From: Haloferax gibbonsii ATCC 33959
GTDB taxonomy: Archaea; Halobacteriota; Halobacteria; Halobacteriales; Haloferacaceae
Reading direction: 5' to 3'
Assembly (NCBI RefSeq): GCF_000336775.1
Contig: NZ_AOLJ01000005.1
Span: forward strand, 143,433 to 207,432
DNA length: 64,000 nucleotides
The position numbers and the translations under genes were made by a program. This document shows, piece after piece, positions 8,601 to 17,818 of this stretch; the first letter of the stretch is position 1; the number at the start of each line of letters is the position of its first letter. Below the pieces are notes generated by a model. That model was not told the origin of the DNA. It did not search any database and saw only the letters and a program-made list of their open reading frames with translations.

Positions 8601-9348
8601 CGAGTGGTCGTTCTTTCCACGGGGACTTAAACGTCGTCCGACGGGCTCGGAGTCGGTCGCTCGGTCGTGAGATTCCGTTTTGTCAATTGCAATTCCAATT
8701 TTAGAAACAAGATAGGGAGGGACGTTGTCCAACGGAAGCGACACAGCACTGTCCGAATTACGGACTCGGCACAGAACAGAATCCGAGAAGAAGTATAAAA
8801 TTATTTTGATAGTTTGAGTAAGCAACGTTCGAAATGTCATATTGAGTTTCCGAGAAGAATATATTTTAGAATACTTTGCTCAAATACATACCCTAATTGA
8901 ATAATTTTGTCCATATTTAGTCGGATATAGATTCTAAATGTACTGTTTTTCAAGTATTTATTCTAATTCAGGTATATCTCGTTTAGAAATATCAACTAGA
9001 ATTTATATATACTATTTTGATAACTCTTCGTGAGAAACCAACCGATAACGGTATCCCCGGGAATCGCGACTCGTCGCGGAGACAAACGATGAGTCGCGGA
9101 TGCGCGCGTGAGAGAGCAGTCGACGGCGGAGAAACCGACCCCGGTCGTTACCCGCGACAGGACGTGGTTCCGTAGAGGAGGGCGGCGTCGGTCGATTACC
9201 ACTGCAAACCGAGTGGTGTGCTAGAAGACACACAACCACGTTGTTCCATATTGTTCATACAGCATTCCACTTTGAACCGAGAATATTGTTTTAGGTTACT
9301 ATACGGTATCTTTATGTGCCATTGCAACTCTGTGAGAATGAGTAACGT
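8601..9348. other. 748-base AT-rich intergenic region upstream of the dipeptide-type transporter operon
   Basis: No convincing gene is present. The stretch from about 8670 to 9030 is markedly A+T-rich compared with the surrounding sequence and holds several TATA-like strings. From about 9030 composition returns to normal, with an 8-base inverted repeat CGCGACTC (9065-9072) / GAGTCGCG (9091-9098). The last 60 bases contain ctatacgg and tctttatg strings, which could be the promoter of the binding-protein gene at 9349. Open frames at 8996-9239 have no recognisable product. The AT-rich part may be a regulatory hub or a degraded insertion; no terminal repeats or transposase remnants were recognised. 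Confidence 0.6.
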
Positions 9349-11094
9349 ATGTCGAGAAAAGACATCACACAGACGCGGTCGCAGGTGGGGTCGAAATCGG
9401 AGTCAATCCGCGCTCGGTTCGGAGACGCGGCGAGTCGTCGGAACTTCCTCAAGGTCCTCGGGACGGCCGGCATCGCCGGTCTCGCCGGCTGTTCCGGCGG
9501 CGGTGAGAGCTACAACGGTGAAGAGCAGACGACGGCCTCGGGCGGCGACGGCGAGGGGACGGAGACGGAGACGTCGTCCGGCGGCGACTCCGGGAGTTCG
9601 ACGCTCCGCATGAGCGCGACCCAGCGCTTCGGGACGGTCGACCCCGCGAAGGGGACGGACTACACGCAGGTGCTCGCGCTGGTCAACCTCTACGACCCGC
9701 TCGTGTTCCCCGACACGGAGGGGAACCTACAGGGACACCTCGCCGAGGACTGGACCGTCTCGGACGACAACCAGACCTACACGTTCACGCTCCGCGAGGG
9801 CGCGACGTTCCACAGCGGCAACCCCGTCACGGCGGAGGACGTGCAGTTCTCTGCCGAGCGGTTCCTCGATATCAACCAGGGTTACTCGTCGCTGCTCGGG
9901 AACGTGCTCTCGAAGGAGAACGTGACCGTCGAGGACGAGCGGACCGTGTCGTTCACGCTCGACCGCGTCCACTCGCCGTTCCTCGCGACGCTCGTGTTAC
10001 TGTTCGTCGTCGACAAACAGCAGGTCCTCGACAACGCCGAGGACGGCGACTTCGGCGACCGCGGCGACTACGCCCAGTCGTTCCTCAACGACAACGACGC
10101 CGGCTCCGGCCCGTACGAGCTCGCGGGCTTCGAGCGGCAGGCGCAGATTTCGTTCAGCCGCTACGCCGACTACTGGGGCTCGTTCAAAGACGGCGCGTAC
10201 GACAACGTCGTCGTCCAGATCATCACCAACGACCCGACGGTTCGCTCGCTGATGAAGACGGGCGAACTCGACATGTCGAGCCAGTACCAAAGCGAGGAGA
10301 CCTACGAGGCCCTCGCGGCCGAAGACGACATCCGCGTCGAGTCGGTCCCGACGGTGACGACGTTCTACTTCAAAATCAACACCCAGAAGGCCCCGACCGA
10401 CGACCCCGCCGTCCGCGAGGCGATGGCCTACGGCTTCGACTACGAGACGGCGCGCAACGAAATCGCGCCGGGGTCGCTCCCCGCGCAGGGGCCGCTCCCG
10501 ACCTCGTTCGGCGTCCACAACGACGACATCGTCCAGCCGACCTACGACCCCGAGAAGGCGCGGCAGATTCTCGCCGACGCCGGCTACGAGGAGGGCGACA
10601 TCACCGTCCAGAACACCTACGTGAAGGACTACGGCCTCGAAGAGAAGATGGGCCTGCTCTTCCAGCAGAACATGGACGAAATCGGCATCAACGTCGAGTT
10701 GAACCCCCAGACGTGGGGGACGATGACCGAGCTCGCGACGAGCGTCGAGGGGACGCCGCACATCAACCAGGTGTTCTACGGCCCGGTGTATCCCTCGCCG
10801 GACACGGTGTTCTACAACCAGTACCACTCTGAAGCCGCCTCGACGTGGATGAGCATGGAACACCTCGAAGACGAGGCGGTCGACTCCCTCATCGACGAGG
10901 CGCGCTCGACGGTCGACGCCGACGCCCGCGCCGAACTGTACGCCGAAGTCCAAGAGCGCATCGCGAACCAGTTCCCCGCCCTGTTCATCTTCGTCCAGTC
11001 GAAGAAACACGCCTTCGCGGACGACGTGAAGGGCTACACGTTCCGGCCGTCGATGAGTTTCGACTACTGGTTCCCCGACTTCTACCAAGAATGA
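9349..11094 (+). CDS. Dipeptide/oligopeptide-type ABC transporter substrate-binding lipoprotein
   Basis: This is a 581-residue family 5 solute-binding protein. The N-terminus carries a Tat signal (SRRNFLK, Arg pair at residues 30-31) and a lipobox LAGC with the lipidated Cys at 48, followed by a Ser/Thr/Glu/Gly-rich linker. Such Tat lipoproteins are the rule for haloarchaeal binding proteins exposed at the cell surface. The mature part shows family features: the early VDPAKGTD segment, LAEDWTVSDDNQTYTFTLREGATF, and the repeated hydrophobic blocks of type II cluster C. It is the first gene of a nine-gene overlapping operon with two permeases, two ATPases and DUF917/HyuA enzymes, so the ligand may be the substrate of those enzymes. 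Confidence 0.93.
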   Translation: MSRKDITQTRSQVGSKSESIRARFGDAASRRNFLKVLGTAGIAGLAGCSGGGESYNGEEQTTASGGDGEGTETETSSGGDSGSSTLRMSATQRFGTVDPAKGTDYTQVLALVNLYDPLVFPDTEGNLQGHLAEDWTVSDDNQTYTFTLREGATFHSGNPVTAEDVQFSAERFLDINQGYSSLLGNVLSKENVTVEDERTVSFTLDRVHSPFLATLVLLFVVDKQQVLDNAEDGDFGDRGDYAQSFLNDNDAGSGPYELAGFERQAQISFSRYADYWGSFKDGAYDNVVVQIITNDPTVRSLMKTGELDMSSQYQSEETYEALAAEDDIRVESVPTVTTFYFKINTQKAPTDDPAVREAMAYGFDYETARNEIAPGSLPAQGPLPTSFGVHNDDIVQPTYDPEKARQILADAGYEEGDITVQNTYVKDYGLEEKMGLLFQQNMDEIGINVELNPQTWGTMTELATSVEGTPHINQVFYGPVYPSPDTVFYNQYHSEAASTWMSMEHLEDEAVDSLIDEARSTVDADARAELYAEVQERIANQFPALFIFVQSKKHAFADDVKGYTFRPSMSFDYWFPDFYQE

Positions 11095-12122
11095 AGTACT
11101 GGCAGTACCTCGTGCGCCGGCTCGCGGGCATCCTCGTGAGTCTCATCGGCCTGTCGATAATCATCTTCACCACGTCACGAGTGCTCCCCGGGAACCCCGC
11201 GCGGATGGCCCTCGGCGCGCTCGCGTCGGAAGAACAGGTGCAGGCGCTCGCCGCCGAGATGGGACTGAACAAGCCGATTCCCCTGCAGTACCTCGACTAC
11301 ATGCGGGGGCTGCTCGTCGGCGACCTCGGGACGAGTCTCGAGACCAAGCGCGCGGTCAGCACCGACATCGTCTACTACCTGCCGGCGACGCTCGAACTCA
11401 TCACGGTGTCGATGTTCCTCACCGTCGTCATCGGAATTCCGCTCGGCGTCGTCGCCGCGCAGAACAAAGACGGGCTCACCGACAACGCGACGCGACTCGT
11501 CGCGTTCTTCAGCGTGAGCGTGCCCGGCTTCTTCATCGCAATCATGTTCCAGCTGCTGTTCGGCTACCTCCTCGAGTGGCTCCCCATCACGGGGCGGCTC
11601 GGCTCGGAGTTCGGCTCGGGCGTCTCGCGGTTCACGGGCTTCCTGCTCGTGGACACCCTGCTGTCCGGGAACCTCGCGGCCCACGTCGACGCGTGGGCGC
11701 ACATCATCCTCCCGGCGCTCGCGCTCTCGCTCGCCGGCATCGGACAGGTGATGCGCATCACCCGGTCGAGCATGATTGACGTGAAAGACCAGGACTACGT
11801 CGAGGCCGAGCGCGGCTTCGGCCTCCCCTCGTGGCTCGTCACGTACAAGTACACGCTCAAGAACGCGTTCATTCCGACGCTCACGATTCTGGGGCTGCTG
11901 TACGCCTCGCTTCTGGGGAACGCGTTCCTCATCGAACTCGTCTACTCGTGGCCCGGCCTCGCGTCCTACGGCGTCACCGCGGTGCTGAACAACGACTTCA
12001 ACGCCGTCGTCGGCGTCACGATGACCATCGGCGTCGCGTTCGTGAGCATCAACTTCCTCGTCGACGTGCTCTTGGGTCGCGTTGACCCGCGCATCAGACT
12101 GGCGATGGAGGAGGCGACATGA
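11091..12122 (+). CDS. Dipeptide-type ABC transporter permease (DppB family)
   Basis: The 343-residue membrane protein begins MKYWQYLVRRLAGILVSLIGLS, the usual DppB N-terminal helix, followed by the short extracellular loop with LPGNPA and the GDLGTS motif. Five further hydrophobic segments follow. The cytoplasmic EAA-type loop is visible around EAERGFGLPSWLVTYKYTLK. The ATG overlaps the TGA of the binding-protein gene (ATGA). It forms the membrane channel with the next permease. The assignment is based on whole-length similarity to the DppB family pattern. Confidence 0.93.
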   Translation: MKYWQYLVRRLAGILVSLIGLSIIIFTTSRVLPGNPARMALGALASEEQVQALAAEMGLNKPIPLQYLDYMRGLLVGDLGTSLETKRAVSTDIVYYLPATLELITVSMFLTVVIGIPLGVVAAQNKDGLTDNATRLVAFFSVSVPGFFIAIMFQLLFGYLLEWLPITGRLGSEFGSGVSRFTGFLLVDTLLSGNLAAHVDAWAHIILPALALSLAGIGQVMRITRSSMIDVKDQDYVEAERGFGLPSWLVTYKYTLKNAFIPTLTILGLLYASLLGNAFLIELVYSWPGLASYGVTAVLNNDFNAVVGVTMTIGVAFVSINFLVDVLLGRVDPRIRLAMEEAT

Positions 12123-13018
12123 GCGCCGAGTCAGCGGGCGTCCTCGACCGGTTCGTCTCGGCCGAGCGCCGCGAACTCTGGCAGCGGTCGTGGAAGCGCT
12201 TTACGAGTAGGCCGATGAGCGTCATCGGTCTCGGAATCATCATCGCCATCATCTTGCTCGCCGTCTTCGCACCCGTCGTCGCGCCGTACCCCGAACACGC
12301 CGGGAAGTTCACCGACTTCTCGAACACGCTCCAGCCGCCGAGCCTCGACCACCCGCTGGGGACCGACCACGTCGGCCGCGACGTGCTCTCGCGCATCCTC
12401 TTCGGCTACCGACTGTCGCTCATGCTCGTGGGCGTCGTCCTCGGCTTCGGCGTCCCCGTTGGCGTGCTACTCGGCCTCGTCGCCGGCTACTACGGCGGCT
12501 GGACTGAGACGATTATCATGCGGGCGACCGACACGGCGCTCGCCTTACCGCCGCTCGTGATGGCGTTGGCAATCACCTCGGCCTTAGAGCCGACGCTGAC
12601 GAACGCGATGATAGCCATCGCGGCGCTGTGGTGGACGTGGCACGCCCGCCTCGTCCAGAGCATCGTCGCCAGCGAGCGCGGCGAGGAGTACGTGCAGGCC
12701 GCGAAGCTCGCCGGTGCGAGCACGCCGCACATCCTCTTCCGGGAGATTCTCCCGAACACGCTGTCGCCGATTCTGGTCAAGGTGACCCTCGACGCGGGCT
12801 TCGTCATCCTCATCGGCGCGGGCCTGTCGTTCATCGGCGTCGGCGTCCAGCCGCCCCAGCCCGGCCTCGGCACGATGGTCAGTCAAGGAACGTCTTACCT
12901 GCCCGACTCGTGGTGGGTGAGCGTCTTCGCCGGGCTCGCCATCTTCGTCCTCGTGATGGGGTTCAACATGCTCGGCGACGGGCTTCGCGACCTCTTCGAC
13001 GTGGAGGTGAACCGATGA
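12119..13018 (+). CDS. Dipeptide-type ABC transporter permease (DppC family)
   Basis: This is a 299-residue permease with a cytoplasmic N-terminus, a first helix (MSVIGLGIIIAIILLAVFAP), the DppC loop with HPLGTDHVGRDVLSRI and several more membrane segments. The EAA-type loop is seen at YVQAAKLAGASTPHILFREILPN. It overlaps both neighbours by 4 bases. It pairs with the DppB-type permease just upstream. Nothing is unusual about it. Confidence 0.93.
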   Translation: MSAESAGVLDRFVSAERRELWQRSWKRFTSRPMSVIGLGIIIAIILLAVFAPVVAPYPEHAGKFTDFSNTLQPPSLDHPLGTDHVGRDVLSRILFGYRLSLMLVGVVLGFGVPVGVLLGLVAGYYGGWTETIIMRATDTALALPPLVMALAITSALEPTLTNAMIAIAALWWTWHARLVQSIVASERGEEYVQAAKLAGASTPHILFREILPNTLSPILVKVTLDAGFVILIGAGLSFIGVGVQPPQPGLGTMVSQGTSYLPDSWWVSVFAGLAIFVLVMGFNMLGDGLRDLFDVEVNR

Positions 13019-14127
13019 AACTCGACGAGCCGGTCGCCGAGAACCCGCTTTTGACCGTCGAGAACCTCGAAGTCGGCTTCGAGTCGTTCGACGGCTTCGC
13101 GGAGGTCATCGACGGCGTCAACCTCTCTATCGGCAAGGGCGAGGTCGTCACCATCGCCGGCGAGACCGGCTGCGGTAAGTCGGTGACGATGAAGTCCATC
13201 CTCCGCCTGCTCAACCAGCCGCCCGCCCGCGTGAACGGCGAAATCACGTTCGACGGGACGGAGCTGCTGTCGCTTTCGGACCGCGAGTTCGAGCGCGTCA
13301 AGGGCCAGCGGATGAGCCTCGTCTTCCAGGACCCGATGTCGAGTCTGAACCCGACGTTCACCATCGGGGAACAGCTCACCGACACCGCGCAGTTCGGCGG
13401 CGACAGCGACACGGGCGTCGTGGAGTTCTTCCGCCGCCGCTTCAGCGGCGAGCGCGACGAGGCGCGCGAGCGCGTCTTGGAGATGCTCCGCGAGGTCCAG
13501 ATGCCGGACCCCGAGAACATCATGGACTCGTACCCGTCGCAGCTGTCCGGCGGGATGCGTCAGCGCGCGCTCATCGCGCAGGCCCTGCTGAACGAGCCGG
13601 ACCTGCTCATCGCCGACGAGATCGGCACCGCGCTGGACGTGACGATTCACGACCAGATTCTCGACCTGCTGAAGGACCTCATCGAGAACCACGACCTGAG
13701 CGTCCTGATGATCACCCACAACCTCGGCGTCGCCCGACAGGTGAGCGACCGCGTGTACGTCATGTACGGCGGCCGCATCGTCGAAACCGCGCCGACAGAC
13801 GAGCTGTTCGAGAATCCGAAACACCCCTACACGCAGGGGCTCATCGCGTCCATTCCGCGCCTGACGGGCGACGAGATGGCGACCGGTATCGACGGCTCGA
13901 TTCCCGAGTACCTCGACCCGCCGCCGGGCTGTCGGTTCGCGCCGCGGTGTCCCTACGCCACCGCCGAGTGCGAGCAGGCCCGCCCGGAGATGTACGAGCG
14001 CGGCCCGCAGACCGGCGTCGAGTGCGTCCTCTACGACGAGGCCGTCCCGGCGTCCGAGCGGCCGACCGTCGAAGAGACCCGGAGCCACATGACCCGGCGA
14101 CCGGGCAAGCAGACGGGGGGTGACTGA
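13015..14127 (+). CDS. Dipeptide-type ABC transporter ATP-binding protein (DppD family)
   Basis: The 370-residue ATPase has Walker A GETGCGKS at residues 49-56, Q-loop VFQDPMSS, signature LSGGM and Walker B LLIADEIG. The Walker B replaces the common DEP with DEI, as in some DppD proteins, and keeps the catalytic Glu. The C-terminal extension has CRFAPRCPYATAEC, the cysteine motif of this subfamily. The ATG overlaps the upstream TGA by 4 bases. It functions with the next ATPase to drive the importer. Confidence 0.93.
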   Translation: MKLDEPVAENPLLTVENLEVGFESFDGFAEVIDGVNLSIGKGEVVTIAGETGCGKSVTMKSILRLLNQPPARVNGEITFDGTELLSLSDREFERVKGQRMSLVFQDPMSSLNPTFTIGEQLTDTAQFGGDSDTGVVEFFRRRFSGERDEARERVLEMLREVQMPDPENIMDSYPSQLSGGMRQRALIAQALLNEPDLLIADEIGTALDVTIHDQILDLLKDLIENHDLSVLMITHNLGVARQVSDRVYVMYGGRIVETAPTDELFENPKHPYTQGLIASIPRLTGDEMATGIDGSIPEYLDPPPGCRFAPRCPYATAECEQARPEMYERGPQTGVECVLYDEAVPASERPTVEETRSHMTRRPGKQTGGD

Positions 14128-14128
14128 C

Positions 14129-15193
14129 GTGTCCGAACCCCTGCTCGAAGTCGACGACCTCGAGAAGTACTTCCCCGTCAAAAGCGGCATCATCAAGCGC
14201 ACGTCAGACTACGTGAAGGCGGTCGACGGCGTCTCGTTCGACATCGAGCGCGGCGAAACCCTCGCGCTCATCGGCGAGTCCGGGTCCGGAAAGAGCACCG
14301 TCGCCCGGACGATTATCGGTCTGACCGGCGCGACCGGCGGGACCGTCAGGTTCGACGGCGAGGACATCACGAACGCGACCGACGAGCAACTGGCTCGCCT
14401 CCGGTCGCGCGTCCAGATGGTGTTTCAGGACCCCACGTCGAGTCTGAACCCACGGCGGACCATCGGCAAGTCGCTCGCGGTCCCGCTGAAGGCCCGCGGC
14501 GTGGCGAAGTCCGACCTCCGGGAACGCGTGGTCGACCTGCTCGAACGCGTCGAGTTGAACGACGAGTACTGGAACAAGTACCCCCACGAGCTCTCCGGCG
14601 GCCAGAAACAGCGGGTGAACATCGCCCGCGCGCTCGCGGTCGAGCCGGAACTGCTCTTGCTCGACGAGCCGACGAGCGCCCTCGACGTGAGCGTGCAGGC
14701 GAAGATTATCGCGCTCCTCGAGGACTTACAGGAGGAGTTCGGGCTCACCTACCTCTTTATCACCCACGACCTCTCGTTGGTCCGCAACTTCGCCGACGAG
14801 ACGGCCGTGATGTACCTCGGCGAGATTCAGGAACGCGGCCCCACGGAGGAGGTCTTCCAGCGGCCGCGACACCCCTACTCGCGGGCGCTTCTCTCCGCGA
14901 TTCCCGTCACGACCGACGAGGAAGAGGCGTACAAGCCGCGGCACGAACCGCTCCGGGGCGAAATTCCGAGCCCGCGGGACGTGCCCGCGGGCTGTCGGTT
15001 CCACACGCGGTGTCCCTACGCGACGGACGCGTGTTCGACCGACGAACCGCAGTTCGTCGCGGTCGACGCCGGCCCCAGCGTCCGGTGTCACATCTACGAC
15101 GAGGCGTACGCCGACGCGTTCGACGACGTGCCCGAGGTGGCCGTCGCGGCGGTCGCCGACGAGACAGTCGCATCGAACACCCACGAACCATGA
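14129..15193 (+). CDS. Dipeptide-type ABC transporter ATP-binding protein (DppF family)
   Basis: The 354-residue ATPase has Walker A GESGSGKS at residues 49-56, signature LSGGQ, Walker B LLLLDEPTSALD and the C-terminal cysteine motif CRFHTRCPYATDAC. Start choice: GTG at 14129 is preceded at 5 bases by GGGGGGTGA, a good Shine-Dalgarno match. A GTG three codons upstream at 14120 is also possible and would overlap the preceding gene by 8 bases. Its end overlaps the first DUF917 gene by 4 bases, tying the transporter translationally to the catabolic genes. Confidence 0.9.
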   Translation: MSEPLLEVDDLEKYFPVKSGIIKRTSDYVKAVDGVSFDIERGETLALIGESGSGKSTVARTIIGLTGATGGTVRFDGEDITNATDEQLARLRSRVQMVFQDPTSSLNPRRTIGKSLAVPLKARGVAKSDLRERVVDLLERVELNDEYWNKYPHELSGGQKQRVNIARALAVEPELLLLDEPTSALDVSVQAKIIALLEDLQEEFGLTYLFITHDLSLVRNFADETAVMYLGEIQERGPTEEVFQRPRHPYSRALLSAIPVTTDEEEAYKPRHEPLRGEIPSPRDVPAGCRFHTRCPYATDACSTDEPQFVAVDAGPSVRCHIYDEAYADAFDDVPEVAVAAVADETVASNTHEP

Positions 15194-16281
15194 AGATAAC
15201 CACAGACAACATCGACGACTTCGCCACCGGCGCGACCGTCCTCGGGACCGGCGGCGGGGGCGACCCCTACATCGGGAAGCTGATGGCACAGCAGGCAATC
15301 GAAGAGCACGGCCCCGTCGACCTCATCGACCCGCGCGACGTTCCCGACGACGCGCTCGTCATCCCGAGCGCGATGCTCGGCGCGCCGACCGTGATGGTCG
15401 AGAAGATGCCGAAGGGAACCGAGGCGCTTTCCGCCTTCGAGGCGCTCGAAACGCACCTCGGACAGGAGGCCTACGCGACGATGAGCATCGAGGCGGGCGG
15501 GCTGAACAGCACCGTCCCCATCGCCGTCGCCGCCGCGCTCGGACTCCCCCTCGTGGACGCCGACGGCATGGGCCGGGCGTTCCCCGAGGTGCAGATGGTG
15601 ACGCTCACGATGGGCGGCGTCAGCGCCACCCCGATGAGCATCGCCGACGAGAAGGGCAACTCGCTTCTCGTGAACACCGTCAGCAACGAGTACGCCGAGG
15701 CGTTCGCCCGCGTGACGAGCATCGAGATGGGCGGTGCGTGCATGATAGGCACCTACGCGCTCTCCGGCTCGGAGGTCCGCGAGCACGCGATTCTCGACTC
15801 GATGTCCCTCGCCCACGACATCGGCGAGTCGATTCGCACCGCCAAGCACCGCTCGCAGGACCCCGTCGAGGCGGTTCTCGACCTCACCGACGGCTACGAG
15901 CTGTTCGCGGGGAAGATAACCGACGTGGAGCGCCGAACCGAAGGCGGCTTCGCGGTCGGGGAGGCGACCCTCGACGGCATCGACGACTGCGAGGGCCGGA
16001 CGTTCACCCTCGACTTCCAGAACGAGAACCTCGTCGCCCGCGACTCGGAGCGCGGCGTCGTGGCGAGCACCCCCGACCTGATTACCGTCCTGGACGCCGA
16101 GACGGGCGACCCCGTCACCACCGAGCGACTCGCCTACGGCCACCGGGTGCGGGTCATCGGGATGCCGTGTTCGCCGAAGTGGCGAACCGACGAGGGACTC
16201 GACCTCGTCGGGCCGGGGTACTTCGACTACAGCATCGACTACGAACCAATCGAAACTCTCCAGCAACCCAAACATGACTGA
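15190..16281 (+). CDS. DUF917 family protein (S-methyl-thiohydantoin-desulfurase-like), first of three
   Basis: This 363-residue protein carries the family's N-terminal glycine-rich loop (TVLGTGGGGDPYIGKL, residues about 15-31) and the signature LVDADGMGRAFPE. The family, Pfam DUF917, has to my knowledge been linked to S-methyl-thiohydantoin desulfurization and is often found beside hydantoinase-type genes. The C-terminal half contains ELFAGKI and DFQNENLVA, shared with the two paralogues downstream. The ATG overlaps the transporter ATPase stop by 4 bases, and the gene overlaps the HyuA gene by 8. The reaction in this organism is inference; hydantoin-, thiohydantoin- or lactam-type substrates fit the context. 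Confidence 0.82.
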   Translation: MKITTDNIDDFATGATVLGTGGGGDPYIGKLMAQQAIEEHGPVDLIDPRDVPDDALVIPSAMLGAPTVMVEKMPKGTEALSAFEALETHLGQEAYATMSIEAGGLNSTVPIAVAAALGLPLVDADGMGRAFPEVQMVTLTMGGVSATPMSIADEKGNSLLVNTVSNEYAEAFARVTSIEMGGACMIGTYALSGSEVREHAILDSMSLAHDIGESIRTAKHRSQDPVEAVLDLTDGYELFAGKITDVERRTEGGFAVGEATLDGIDDCEGRTFTLDFQNENLVARDSERGVVASTPDLITVLDAETGDPVTTERLAYGHRVRVIGMPCSPKWRTDEGLDLVGPGYFDYSIDYEPIETLQQPKHD

Positions 16282-17818
16282 CTACCGAATCGGAATCGAC
16301 GTCGGCGGCACCAACACGGACGCCGTCGTCATGGACGGCGACGACAACCTCCTCGCGAAGACGAAGACCCCCACCACGGAAGACATCACGTCGGGCATCC
16401 TCAACGCCCTCGACGTGGTCCTCGACGACAGCGGCGTCTCCGAGGACGAACTCGACTACGTGATGCTCGGCACCACCCACGCGACGAACGCCATCACGGA
16501 GCGCCGCGGCCTCAACGAGGTCGGCGTCATCCGCATCGGCGCGCCCGCGACCCAGAGCATCCGCCCGCTCCTCGAGTGGCCCGACGACCTCGCCGAGGCA
16601 ATCGGCAACAACGTCGCCATCCTCGACGGCGGCCACGAGTTCGACGGCCGACTCCTCAACGACCTCGACGAGGAGCAGGTCAGAGCGCAGGTTCGCGAGT
16701 TCGCCGACGTGGACGCCTTCGCCGTGACGAGCGTCTTCTCGCCCGTCCGCGACGACCACGAGACGCGGGTCGCCGAACTCATCCGCGAGGAGGTCGGCGA
16801 CGACGTGCCCATCTCCGTCTCGAACGAAATCGGGAGCGTCGGCCTGCTCGAACGCGAGAACGCGACGGCGCTCAACGCCGCGCTCACCAGCGTCGCCTCG
16901 GAGGCCGCGAACGCCTTCGTCGACGCGATGAACGAACGCGGCATCGACGCGAACCTCTACTTCGGCCAGAACGACGGGACGCTGATGAGCGTCGACTACG
17001 CCATCCGCTACCCCATCTTCACGGTCGCCAGCGGCCCCTCGAACTCGGTTCGCGGCGCGGCGTACCTTTCGGCGGTCGAAAACGGCATCATCGTCGACGT
17101 CGGCGGCACGACCACCGACGTGGGCGCGGTCACCGAGGGCTTCCCCCGCGAGAGCAGCGTCGCCGTCGAAATCGGCGAGGTGAAGACCAACTTCCGCATG
17201 CCCGACATCATCGCCATCGGCATCGGCGGCGGCTCCATCGTCTCGACCGACGGCGGCGTCACCGTCGGCCCCCAGAGCGTCGGCTACAAGCTGACCGAGG
17301 AGGCGAAGTGTTTCGGCGGGGAGACGCTGACCGCGACCGACCTCGAAGTCGCCGCGGGCACCATCGACATCGGCTCCGAGACGCCGGACGTCGACGGTGA
17401 AATCGTCGAGGCCGCCCGCGAGTACGTCAGAGAGCGCGTCGAGCGCGAGGTCGACCGAATGAAGACGAGCGCCGAGCCGGTCCCCGTGGTCATCGTCGGC
17501 GGCGGGAGCATCCTCGTCCCCGACGACATCGCGGGCGCGAGCGAGGTCCACAAGCCCGACCACTACGAGGTCGCGAACGCCGTCGGCGTCGCCATCGCGC
17601 AGGTCTCCGGCGAGGTCGACCGCATCTACAGCCTCGACGAGATGGACCGCGAGGAGGCCATCCAGCACGCGAAAGACGAGGCCACCGACAACGCGCTTGC
17701 GGCCGGTGCGGACCCCGACAGCGTTGACATCGTCGACGTCGAGGAGGTCCCGCTTTCGTACCTGCCCGGCAACGCGGTGCGAATCAAGGTGAAGGCCGCC
17801 GGGGCGCTCGACCACTGA
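16274..17818 (+). CDS. Hydantoinase/oxoprolinase family protein, HyuA-type
   Basis: The 514-residue protein belongs to the ATP-dependent hydantoinase/oxoprolinase A family with an actin-like fold. The N-terminal phosphate-binding motif is RIGIDVGGTNTDAVVMD; TTHATNAI and a second phosphate motif IIVDVGGTTTDVG are visible, as is GGGSIV in the C-terminal domain. Family members open hydantoin- or oxoproline-like rings using ATP, normally with a HyuB-type partner. No HyuB gene is present here; DUF917 proteins lie on both sides instead. It overlaps the upstream gene by 8 bases and the next by 1 base (TGATG). Confidence 0.88.
   Translation: MTDYRIGIDVGGTNTDAVVMDGDDNLLAKTKTPTTEDITSGILNALDVVLDDSGVSEDELDYVMLGTTHATNAITERRGLNEVGVIRIGAPATQSIRPLLEWPDDLAEAIGNNVAILDGGHEFDGRLLNDLDEEQVRAQVREFADVDAFAVTSVFSPVRDDHETRVAELIREEVGDDVPISVSNEIGSVGLLERENATALNAALTSVASEAANAFVDAMNERGIDANLYFGQNDGTLMSVDYAIRYPIFTVASGPSNSVRGAAYLSAVENGIIVDVGGTTTDVGAVTEGFPRESSVAVEIGEVKTNFRMPDIIAIGIGGGSIVSTDGGVTVGPQSVGYKLTEEAKCFGGETLTATDLEVAAGTIDIGSETPDVDGEIVEAAREYVRERVEREVDRMKTSAEPVPVVIVGGGSILVPDDIAGASEVHKPDHYEVANAVGVAIAQVSGEVDRIYSLDEMDREEAIQHAKDEATDNALAAGADPDSVDIVDVEEVPLSYLPGNAVRIKVKAAGALDH

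Noticed and set aside
8996..9239. Two small minus-strand frames in the 8.6-9.3 kb intergenic region
   Set aside because: Composition is unlike haloarchaeal proteins and no motif, ribosome binding site or conserved family is recognisable.
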